From Adiantum capillus-veneris (Eukaryota > Streptophyta > Polypodiopsida > Polypodiales > Pteridaceae), in assembly GCA_014529385.2 (NCBI GenBank), contig CM043963.1:69017912-69081911 (forward strand): a DNA stretch of 64,000 nt, read 5' to 3'. Made by a program: the position numbers and the translations under genes. How positions within the stretch are numbered: position 1 is the stretch's first letter; each line of letters opens with the position of its first letter. The notes beneath the pieces were generated by a model that did not search any database, was not told where the DNA came from, and saw only the letters and a program-made list of their open reading frames with translations. Shown piece after piece: positions 46,871 through 58,200 of the stretch.

Positions 46871-49540
46871 ATGGATCCAAAAAGAAATGTTACAAGGGTT
46901 GCTGTCTCAATTGATTATACTCACAATGATCCAAGGATTTGGTATTTGGACATACATGGTCTAGAGGGTGCACAACTCCATAAGGTGCATTTATTTATTG
47001 CAAAAAAGGAGAATGGAGATATTTTGAAGATGATGGACAAGTAGTGGAAGCATCCGCCTCTACAGTTGATGGTTATCCAGAGGTGGAATGTGTTGATATT
47101 CTTGTTCAATGAATCAAGAGTTTCAACTATCTCCAAGAGTAAATGCATTTGGATGCATGACTAGAAGCAAACAAGAGACAATGTTTTCTTAAGGATGGAA
47201 GACTTAAGAATCAGTTAAGGGTGTCACAATTGATGAGCTTCAAACCTACATCATTGCCACACTAAAAGGGAAGAAGGTGAAAGCCTCACGACCACCTGCA
47301 AACAAGCAAGCCAAAGTGCAAAAAGTAGCTCCTAGAAAAATTGTTTCCATTTTGGATGTAGACAATGCAACTTTGGCATCCTCAACACAAGGCTGAAAAT
47401 CAAAGATGAGAATTGTAAATCCGAAAGTTTTAGAGGTTGAGGCCATGAAAGGACAAGAAATGGATATAGGTGTAATGAATAAGTATATAAATTATTTTCC
47501 TTTTCAATATAGAGAATTTGATATCCCTGTTTAGAATTGTTGGCTTGCTCTTGATCATTATAATGCACGTATTATGGATAAAAAATAGACTGAAAGCGTG
47601 GTGTTTGGATTTTTGTGAAGTATAACTAAGTCTGTAGAGTGTGCATATTTGATTCCTGTTCGAGATGCAAAGACAAAGGGGGGTACTCCTATGACAATAG
47701 AAGAGGTGTAAGAAGACAGACTACAAGATTATAACTATTGGACTATTTATGGGCAACATTCTATCTATGCTACAAAAGTAATGCTTTCACAATCAACAAA
47801 ATAACAAAGAAGTATTTCAAAGATTAATTGATGTGTACCGATCCAAAAATCTGTGCATTGTTGTGAATGCTCCTCCAATTGTTTCAACTGCTATATATGC
47901 TATTGCAAATGACTAGGCTATTTAGCACTGTATGTTAAGCAACCTTATAGTCAGATATTGAGACATTTGCAAAGTCAATGGATCTTTTCAAACTGACCAC
48001 CAAGGGTAGAACTGGACTTGCAGAGGGACATGCATTTCGTGTTGGATGGGATGTAAGTGGCTGCTTTCTTATTTCTATAGTGTTTAATTTAGAATTAGTG
48101 TTAAATATTATAATTGTTGCTATATTTATTTTTAGGCTTTTCTTTGATTGGCCAAGATAAGTGCAGGAGCAAGCTAGATTTCTAAACAAGCACACATGGT
48201 CGATCCAATGTATGATTGCTGGTTAGAAATCATTGAAAGGCTATAAGAGGAGGATACAAAACCCCCAACAACTGTGTTTAGACTCCTTTGTGGTCTTGAG
48301 GAATGAGAGGTACAAGTTATTCAAGAAGAAATAAAAAGTGAGAAGATATTATTGTCAAAGAATGCAAAAGATGGTGATGTAATTGACATGTATGATCGAA
48401 TCAAGTAGCTCAAGCAAAAGAAATTGGTTCAAGATGCACTCTTGAGGGCTTCAATGAGTTGAATGAGTCATCACCATTAAGAGATTGGGAAGTAGTCAAC
48501 ATGTATAAAATCAATGATGCAGTCTATAAAACATTGCTAGGGCTATGCCAGTCATGGCTAAAAGCTAATTTCATGCGTGGAACAAAGAAAACGGGTTTTT
48601 TTAATGAAGCAGTGAAATATATGTTGTGTGGGAAATTCATCTTCAAAAGGAGAAAGCAGAGTCTTCAGATTTTCCATGGTCCATCTATGTGGTCAGTCTA
48701 CATATGGAAGAAAAACTCTACTTGAAGTGCCATTTTAACAACAAAATGCATATCGACTTTTGTGCTTTAGATTTGACAATACATCAGGGAGGCATTTTGC
48801 AGTGGAGTGAGGAGACATTTAACAATGCTTTGGATGGGATGTTGGCTATTGCTGGAGGATCAATAGATCCTGGATTTTTCTTTCTTGCATTTGTAAATTT
48901 GTCTAAACTCACAAAATTTCACTGTGCATTTCAAAGTATGGGAGATAATGTGAGCTACTATTGTTGTGGTGTCTTGCATCACTTTCCATTAGTATCTTGT
49001 AAAGGAGCAATTTAGTTCCTTGTAGTTATTGCCTTCTTGGGACAAGGTTATGTATTTGAAGACCTTAGAAGAATATCAAAGGAACATCCCATGCCAATTG
49101 ATTTCTGTTTGCTTCAAGTAGCAAATGAAAAGATGTCGGGTTTGCAATATTTGGAAGCCCAAAAAAGAGTTTTTTTTCAAGCACTGAATGCATACATATT
49201 GTTTTGAAGACCACAAGCTTGTTGATCTCTTTTTTGATGGCTCTTTGGTTGCACAAGAAGGACTACCAAAAGAAAAGGAAGTCATGTGCTTACCTTAGCA
49301 ATCAGGCTTCTAGATTTTTCTAAGTCCGATGCCAATATACAAGAGTGGGTTGGCCTTCAAAACCAACAAAATCAAATTTGCAATCGGGTGACAATGTGTC
49401 TATTAGAGAGGAAATTCTTTCAGAATAAGAAGCAAAAGAAGGAGAGCAACCTCCTTTGTCAATGGAGGAATTTTTTGAAATGGAAAGACGTATGTTTTAA
49501 ACTTCTTGTACATGTGAATGTTTCTTGTTGTTGATTTAAT
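46871..49540 (+). pseudogene. decayed gene of unknown family between satellite blocks
   Basis: It starts after a splice-acceptor-like T-run/TTTTTTTTAG with MDPKRNVTRVAVSIDYTHND, RIWYLDIHGLEGAQLHKVHL, FIAKKENGDI. A basic middle follows (KGKKVKASRPPANKQAKVQK), then MNKYINYFPFQYREFDIPV and LALDHYNARIMDKK. After several stops, 48459-48725 reads SSPLRDWEVVNMYKINDAVY, and 48626-49015 is open (MHIDFCALDLTIHQGGILQW, SEETFNNALDGMLAIAGGSI, DPGFFFLAFVNLSKLTKFHC). 49034-49210 continues FLGQGYVFEDLRRISKEHPM. At least six stops and shifts break it. The best-preserved part (about 48640-49015) looks like a compact enzymatic fold with a D-x-T-I-H and a GGSIDPGF motif, but I cannot assign a family. Confidence 0.4.
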
Positions 49541-49559
49541 ACTTTCCTCTCTTTAAAGA

Positions 49560-52500
49560 TGGTGGGCCTTGTATTAATGTTAAATTTTTCTCTATATAAT
49601 ACTACTTGTGTCTATCTTTTTTATTTTAAGAATTAAAGGTTCGAGCGTATAGGATAAATTACTTGTTCAATGGTGAATCCTTAGATTTAAAGAAACACTA
49701 ACCTAGGCTTAATGACTTAAGAGATAGACCTCCTACTAATACCCTCTTCAATTTTTCAATTAGAGCCTAGTGTGGATAAGTGATGATGGTGGCCTTAAAT
49801 ATCAAAGACTTAATAAGTTTTAATAGGTCTTGGAGTATTGTATTTTATGTACTTTTAGTACTCGTTAGAGGCATATGTTGACAAAAGGTGAATGTGACAT
49901 GGATTGAAATCTAAAGAGGTGTGGTAGACCTTCAAACCAAGCCCATACTGCTTGGACAAGTGGTGGACCTTTCATGTAGTCTAGCTCAAACAAGTGTGTT
50001 AGACCTTGAAACAAAACTCATTTGTTTACATTAGCTTGGACAAATGGTGGTCCTTTCTTCTATCAATGTTTCTATTTATTATCTTTGGAAGATCTAAATG
50101 TAGAACAAGAGTAAGATCAATCATACACTCTTGGTTTTTTAAAAGAAATAAATGTGTTGGGTCATATAAATAGTCCTCATTGTATGAGTGTGCATCCAAA
50201 AGTAAGGTTTGATGGGAAATGGAAAAGGTGGTGGAGCTTTTCTTCTACCCATTGCTTCAATGGAGCTAGCTTGGACAAGTAGTGGACCTCAAGCATTAAA
50301 AGGTGGACCATGCTACTAAAGGTTGGACAACTGGTGAAGCTTTATACTAAACCATCTACTATCTATGTATCTAAGCTTAGACAAGTGGTAAAGATTTTCT
50401 TCTCTCTATGTTTTGGCCAGTGTAGCTTGGAAAATTTGTAGAGCTTTTCTTCTCTCCATGTTTTGATGAGCCTAGATTGGAAAAGTGGTGGACCTTGAAA
50501 TAAAACTCTCTATATAGGTTGAGAAAGAAAAACCATTAAAAATTTATCTTTAAAAGAAAGACAAGTGGTGGACCATGCGCTTAGATCCTAAAAACAAATA
50601 AGTCATGCACCTTATATCATTTCTCCATGCCCATCTTAGACAGTTGGTATACCTTGTATTTCTAAGGCTCAACATGTTGACATTGTGGACTGCTAGGTAA
50701 ACGGTCTACTATCTCTATAAAGTGTAGCTTGGATAAGTGGTGGACCTTTAGCCAAAAAACTCAATGTACACCTCATATCTTAGATTTTCCATGTTTGATT
50801 GGAGCCCAATCTGGACATATGGTAAAGCTTACTTTTTCCCCAATCTCAATTGATTTGAGCCTGACCAAGTGGTGAAGCTTGCTTATTTCCATGTTTCAAA
50901 GAAGCACAGATAGAATAGGTGATGGATCTTTTCTTCTATGTTAGGTCCAATAGAGCTAGCTTGGATAAGTGGTGAAGCTTTGCTTCTATTCATATTCCAA
51001 TAGAGCTAGCTTGGACAAGTGATGGACCTTCAAACAAAACCCCTTATTGACAACATATCATGGGTTATCCAAATGGTGAGAAACCACCATTCAAGATATG
51101 GCATTAGAGGTTGGGTGTGGACGTGGCACCTAGGATGGACAAGTGGTGGACCTATTATCATTTCCCCATGCCTAGCTTAGACAAGTGGTATGCATTGTTT
51201 TCTCAAGGCTACGCATGTTGTGGACTACTAGGCTAAATTGTCTATTTTTTATTAAGTGTATAGCTTGGACGAGTGGTGGGCCTTCCAATCAAAAACTCAA
51301 TGTTATCCATGTTTTAATAGAGCCCACTTTGGGCAGATGGTAAAGCTTTCTTTTATCTCAATCTCAATGAATTGAATCTTGGCCAAGTGGTGAAGCTTGC
51401 TTCTCTCCATGTTTCAAAGAAGCATAGATGGAGTAATCTTGGATTTTTTACAAAAAAGAAATGTTTTGGGCTATATAAATAGTTCTCATTGTATGAGTGT
51501 GCATCCAAAAGTAAGCCATACATTTGATGAAAATTTATTACCTTTGCATCAAGGATTATCTTTATTATGCATCAAAGTAAAAGAATGTGTCCATGTATGC
51601 ATTGAAGACCATATTAGGTAAAGTGGGAAAATCCCAATTCCTAGGTTGGACAAATTTGAATATATCATGTACAAAATATAGAGATTTTGTCAAAAATTTG
51701 AGTTTTCTTAAGGTCTCATTCCACTTTATGCACATACAATACACAATGAAAACAACTAAAATACCATGGTTTCAATCAATTGGATTATTAGGAGATGAGT
51801 ATATTGCATCCATTATCGTTGTCTATGTTCTATTGTCCTACCTACAACTTATCTCAACATGGAGATCTTGGTTTCTAGGTCCACCATTTGTCCAAGTTAA
51901 TGTAAAAGTGACTATAGGTTCACAACTTGTGAAAGCAAGGATCCATTGAGGAATACAATCCACTTGGCTATTTTTCCTTAATTTATTGCATGTGACATTC
52001 AAGCAAGGTCCACTTCTAATCTATAACTTCTTAATTTGAGGCATGGGGCATACATAAAATATGTAGCATATGCTCTATTGCCTCATAGGAAGGTTGGTTT
52101 CAAGGTGCACTTATCCATGCTAGCCTATCTTGGAGAAATGATGGAGCTTGCTTCTCTCCTTGTTTCAATGGAGACTAGCTTGGACAAGTGGTGGACCTTT
52201 GCTTCTCTCTATGTTTCAATAGAGTTATCTTGGACAAGTGGTGATCTTGGAACAAAACCCCCATGCAAAACATATCATGGGTATTCCAAGTGATTAGAAA
52301 GATTACCATTTAAGATATAACGTTATAGGTTGGACAAATGGAGCTTGGCTTGGAGAAATGGTGGACCTTTGATTCTCTCCATGTTTCAATGGAGCCTATC
52401 TTGGAGAAATGGTGGAGCTTGCTTCTGTCCATGTTTCAATGGAGCCTAGCTTGAACAATTGGTGGACCTTTGCTTCTCTCTATGTTTCAATAGAGTTAGC

Positions 52501-53530
52501 ATAGACACGTGGTGGATCTTCAAACTAAACCAACTACTATCAATGTTTCCTAGCTTGGACAAGTGGTGGAGTGTTTCTCTACTCCATGTTTCAATGGATC
52601 TTAGCTTGGACAAGTGTTGGACCTTAAAACAAAAACCCCATGTACAACATATCATGGATTTTCTAGATTTCAATGGAGTCTAGATTTAACAAATGGTGGA
52701 GCTTGTCTTCATCCATGTTTCAATGAAACTAGCTTGGACAAACCCCCCCATGTACAACATATCATTGGTTTTCTAAGTGATGGGAAGGAATACCATTCAA
52801 GATATAAACTTATAGCTTGGATAAGTAGTTGAATTTAAAACCAGATTCATCATAATACAATGAAATACAGGTCAGCGAATTCCTAAATCTTGAGACCAAA
52901 CCTCCCATGCTATTAGAGATAATATATTGGATAAGTGGTGGACCTTCTATTATTTTCCCATGCCTAGTTTAGACAACTGGTACACTTTGCAACTATAAAG
53001 GTTGGACGAGTTGTGGAGCCTTGTTTCTATCCATGTTTTAATGGATCCTAGCTTGGACAAGTGGTGGACCTTGGAAAAAAGCTTCCATGTACAACATATA
53101 TGAGGTTTTCCATGTTTTAATGGAACCTATCTTGGACAAATGGTGAAGCTTGCTTCTCTCCATGTTGATTTTGGAACTACCTTAGACAAGTGGTGGAGCT
53201 TTGATTTTCTACTCTTCATAATACAATGAAGTATAGGTTGGTTACATGGTGAATCTTAAGGCCAAACCTCCCATTTTACTAGAGATGATAGGTTGGACAA
53301 GTGGATCAACCTTCTATCATTTCTCCATGACTATATTGGACAATTAGTAGACCTAACATCTCTCTATGTTGTCTAGAGATGAGCTTGGACAAGTGATGGA
53401 CCCTGCTTCTCTCTTCCCTTGGTTTACTAGTTTGAAGACTCAGTATATATAATTTCTTAGATCTAGCTTGAACAAGTGGTGGACCTTGTATCCAAAATAT
53501 TAATTCATTACAAAAAAGTACATGAAAAAA
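49560..53530. repeat. satellite block 3, interrupted
   Basis: Core motif units resume at about 49740 and run to about 53530, with an insertion-like gap without cores at about 51430-51870 (AT-rich, no domain). The segment around 50150 (AAATGTGTTGGGTCATATAA, ATAGTCCTCATTGTATGAGT) recurs at 51455-51520, so a non-core piece is shared between satellite units. Confidence 0.88.
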
Positions 53531-54252
53531 TAACATAGGAATCTTGGTTTGAAGGTCAAGCAATTAGGTTCCAAATGCACATAATAATATATTTTCCACC
53601 CATAATAAAAGAAAGTTAAATATGTTATTATCAAATTGACAAAGTTAACGTCCAAGAATTCTAGCTTTGCATCTTGTCAGATCTAAATCTTCATCAAGGC
53701 GACATGCATGTATACATCAACTTTCAAGCCATTCAAGAATACATGCACTTAGATTCCATAGTTTTGTTTTCAAAGTCTTTTAGGTTCTAAAACACTTTCA
53801 CATAAAGTATGTAATGAAAAAATTCTTGAAGCAAATATTTGTGCCCAAGAAAAAGATCCCTCTCACATATTTAAAGTCCATGAATTCTGTGATCCACACT
53901 TACAATTTTTATTTTGATATCAAACATCATTTCTCTCATAGCTACAAATAAATGCAACCTCGATATGAATTGACAAAAAATGAATTTCTTTTACTTTATA
54001 ACCCAACATAGGCCCCAATCAAATAAAAAATGAGTCCCCAGAAATTTGGGTGCACTCTAGCAATACATCAGAGTCCCCTTACAATAGGATGCACTCCAAT
54101 AGTACATTGAAGTCCCCTTAGAGTAGGGTGCACTCCATTCAAGATTTCATAAAATTGACACACCTTTTAAAAAAAAAAAAGACTATATAAAATTATACAA
54201 ATGTTGAAAGATACACACTAGAATAAAAAAAGCATCTTATGGCCATATTTAT
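53531..54252. other. non-satellite spacer, no gene recognised
   Basis: AT-rich unique DNA flanking the FCP1-like frame. A short imperfect repeat (GGGTGCACTC, then a variable part, then AGTCCCCTTA) occurs two to three times at 54050-54140. Confidence 0.5.
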
Positions 54253-55008
54253 TCAATGCTTTCGTGTTGACAAGTACACACCAAGGACATAATTTGTCTC
54301 AGAATCACTATACTGATTTACAATTGTGTTGTATGTATAGACTCTCTTATCTCTTGCATACAACCATCCTACCAACCATGGAATTATGGTTCTCTGCAAG
54401 AAGTTTTGAAGTTGCTCGGAAGTTTGCCTCCACATATTTGGAAATATAAGATATGTCCTTGGCATGTTCCACATCACCCTATATGGAGTGTCATAAAAAA
54501 TTAAGGTATTGTTTGCATCCAAATCCTCAAATATCTTCCAAATATCACTCAAATTTTTGTGATAAACCCTTGTAAATCCTAACATGATATTTGGATTTTG
54601 GCAATTTTTGTTACTCATAAACACCTTGAACTTGGTATACTGCTCAGGAAAACATTTTTGTGTGATGCGTTGCATCCTTGTTAAGTTATAGCAACTCCAT
54701 ATCCATAGCTCAAAGTATTCAGCACAAAAATCCAAAAAACTTTGTGCGTCTGGTCGCACCACATGATAAACTTCATCTTTATCCTCCAGAAGTCGCATGT
54801 GTTGAGCCCAAGATGGCATAGAATCTCCATGTTTCATTTCAATTGTCTTGAGAAGTAACCCCTCTAGATCCAAGATAAGTACTCTTTTGATGTCCTTGAA
54901 AGCAAGTGGTAGGTGATAAGGAGGTGATTCATTCCTTGGACAAGGTCTTGGAGGAGGTCGGATGGGTAATTCAATAGTTTTCTTCAATTTATGCCAGCAT
55001 ATAGCCAA
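54253..55008 (-). CDS. FCP1/NIF-like phosphatase-family protein, open frame, start unclear
   Basis: The frame is open for 251 codons and shows the plant FCP1-like (HAD superfamily) layout. Motif I appears as KRVLILDLEGLLL, then VVRPDAQSFLDFCAEYFELW, IWSCYNLTRM and the late acidic motif LIFYDTPYRVMWNMPRTYLI. In true FCP1/SCP1 phosphatases motif I is DxDGTL; here the second Asp is Glu and Thr is Leu. A DLNGLL-type variant is, as I recall, common in a plant subgroup, so the loss of the classic pair may be ancestral and the protein may lack phosphatase activity. The frame is bounded upstream by a stop, and the first in-frame ATG lies after motif I (MKHGDSMPSW), so an upstream exon or a lost start must be assumed. 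No internal stop. It lies alone between satellite blocks. Confidence 0.65.
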   Translation of the reverse strand: MAICWHKLKKTIELPIRPPPRPCPRNESPPYHLPLAFKDIKRVLILDLEGLLLKTIEMKHGDSMPSWAQHMRLLEDKDEVYHVVRPDAQSFLDFCAEYFELWIWSCYNLTRMQRITQKCFPEQYTKFKVFMSNKNCQNPNIMLGFTRVYHKNLSDIWKIFEDLDANNTLIFYDTPYRVMWNMPRTYLIFPNMWRQTSEQLQNFLQRTIIPWLVGWLYARDKRVYTYNTIVNQYSDSETNYVLGVYLSTRKH

Positions 55009-55250
55009 TCCATTTTTTTATAATGGTTTTGAAATTAAAGAACAAGAACACTTAATGAAAACACAACAATAGACATGAGTTTTACATTGTCTACCCTAAG
55101 GTTTTATTAGATACCAAAATCCATCTATGACCTACTCATTAATAGAAAGAAAGTCAAATTAAAATCCTGACTCTTTTTTATGCTACACTCTCTCTTAGTC
55201 TCAATACCATGGAGTTCAACTAGACTTAAGTACACTAATAACTACTACTT
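55009..55250. other. spacer upstream of the FCP1-like frame
   Basis: Short unique AT-rich stretch. No clear acceptor site directly abuts the open frame. Confidence 0.4.
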
Positions 55251-55289
55251 GTTGTTAAAGGTATGCTTGAAGTGCATAAGGCTTAACCA

Positions 55290-58200
55290 ATGCTCTAGTG
55301 TAGAATGGGTATTTAGGTCTCAAGGTCTACCACTTATCCAAGCAAAGATCCATTTAAATATGGAAACCCAATTTTTCTTAAGATAATGATATAGAGTGGA
55401 CAAGTGGTGGTACCTGAGACCAAACCACTCATGCTACTAGGGATAATCGGTTGGACAAGTGGTGGACCTTGAATGTAAACCCCCCATGTACAAAGTATCA
55501 GGGGTTTTTGGTATTTCAATGGACTCTAGCATCTTGGAGACATGGTGGAGCTTACTTCTCTCCATGTTTCAATGGAGTCTATCTTGGATAAATGGTGGAG
55601 CATCATTCTCTCCATGTTTCAATGGAGCCTAGCTTGGACAAGTGGTGGACGTTTGTTTCTCTCTATGTTTGAACAGATTTAACTTGGACAAGTGGTGGAC
55701 CTTGGAACAAAATCCCCATGTAAAACATATCATGGACATTACAAGTGGTGAGAAAAAATACCATTCAATATATAACCTTATAGGTTGGACAAGTGTTGTA
55801 CCTTAACACCCAATTATTATTAATATAATGACATAGAGTGGGCAAGTGGTGAATCTTGCGACCAAACCTACTAGGAAAAGTAGGTTGGACAAGTGGTGGA
55901 CCTTGAATGCAAACCCCCCTTATACAAAATATCACTCATGCTACTAAGAATAGTTTGGTATTAAGGTCCATGTTTCAATAGAGCCTAGCTTGGAAAAGTG
56001 GTGGACCTTTGTTTCTCTCTATGTTTCAATAGAATTAGCTTGGACAAGTGGTGAACCTTTGAACAAAACCACCATGTAAAGCATGGCATGGGCATTACAA
56101 GTGGTGAGAAAAAATACCATTCAAGGTATAACCTTATAGTCAAGACAAGTGGTGGACCTTAGCACCCAATTCCTCTTATTATAATGACATAGAGTGGAAA
56201 AGTGGTGAATCGTGAGACCAAACCTACTAGGGATAATAGGTTGGACAAATGGTTGACCTTGAATGTAAATCACCCATGTACAAAATAAAATGGGTTTTGC
56301 GTATTTCAATGGAGCCTAGCATCTTGGAAACATGGTGGAACTTACTTCTCTCCATGTTTTAATGGAGCCTATCCACGAGAAATGGTGGAGGTTCCTTCTC
56401 TCCATGTTTCAATGGAGCCTAGCTTGGCCAAGTCGTGGACCTTTGTTTCTCTCTATGTTTGAATATGAATAGCTTGGACAAGTGGTGGATCTTGGAATGA
56501 AATTCCCATGTAAAACATATCATGGGCATTTCAAGTGGCGAGAAAGGATACCATTTAAGACATAACCTTATAGGTTGGACAACTGGTGGACCTTAACACA
56601 TTGTTCTTCTTAATATAATGACATAAAGTGTACAAGTGGTGAATCTTGAAACCAAACCACTCATGCTACTAGGGATAATAGGTTACACAAGTGGTGGGCC
56701 TTAAAATAAAACCCCCTAAAGTGTTTCAATGGAGCCTAGCTTGGAAACATGGTAAAGCTTGCTTCTCTCCATGTTTCACTGCAGCCTATGTTGGATAAAT
56801 GGTGGAGCATCATTCTCTCTTTGTTTCAATGGAGCCTAGCTTGGACAAGTGGTGGACCTGTGTTTCTCTCTATGTTTGAATAGAGTTATCTTGGAAAAGT
56901 GGTGGACCTTGGAACAAAACCCTAATGTAAAACATATCATGGGCATTACAAGTGGTGAGAAAAAATACCATTTAATATATAACCTTATAGGTTGGACAAG
57001 TGGTGGACCTTAACACCCAATTATTCTTAATATAATGACATAGAGTGGATAAGTGGTGAACTTGGGACCAAACCTAATAGGAAAAATAGGTTGGACAAGT
57101 GGTGGACCTTCAATGTAAACCCCCCATGTACAAAATATCACTCATTCTAGTAGAAATAATTTGGTATTAAGGTGCATGTTTCAATGTAACATAGCTTGGA
57201 AACGTAGTGGACCTTTGTTTCTCTCTATGTTTCAATAGATTAAGCTTCGGCAAGTGGTGGACCTTGGAAAAAAAACCCCATGTAAATCATGTCATGGAAA
57301 ATACAAGTGGTGAGAAAACAAAACCATTCAAGCTATAACATTATAGGATTGACAAGTGGTGGACCTTAACACCCAATTCCTCTTAATATAATGACATAGA
57401 GTGGACAAGTGGTGAATCATGAGACCAAACCTACTAGGGATAATAGGTTGGACAAGTGGTGAACCTTGAATGTAAACCCCCCATGTACAAAATATTATGG
57501 GTATTGGGTATTTCAATGGAGCCTAGCAACTTGGAGACATGGTGGAGCTTATTTCTCTCCATGTTTCAATGGAGCCTATCTAGGAGAAACAATGGAGGTT
57601 CCTTCTCTCCATGTTTCAATGAGCCTAGCTTAGACAAGTGGTGGACCTTTCTTTCTCTATATGTTGTAATAGAGTTAGCTTGGACAAGTGGTGGACCTTG
57701 GAATGAAACCCCCATGTGAAACATATCATGGGCATTTCAAGTGGTGAGAAAGGATACCATTTAAAATATAACCTTATAGGTTGGACAAGTGGTGGACCTT
57801 AACACATAGTTCTTCTTAATATAATGACATAGAGTGTACAAGTAGTGAATCTTGCGACCAAACCACTCGTTCTACTAGGGATAATAGGTTGAACAAGCGG
57901 TGGACCTTGAATGTAAACCCCTCATGTACAAAATTATGGGTTTAGGGTATTTCAATGGAGCCTAGCTTGGAGACATGGTGGAGATTGCTTCTCTCAATGT
58001 TTCAATGGAATCTATCTTGGAGAAATGGTGGAGCATCCTTCTCTCCATGTTTCAATGGAGCCTATCTTGGAGAAGTGGTGGACCTTTGCTTCTCTCTATG
58101 TTTCAATAGAGTTAGCTTGGACAAGTGGTGGGTCTTGGAACAAAACCCCTTTGTAAAACATAGCATGGACATTACAAGTGATGAGGAAAAATATCATTCA

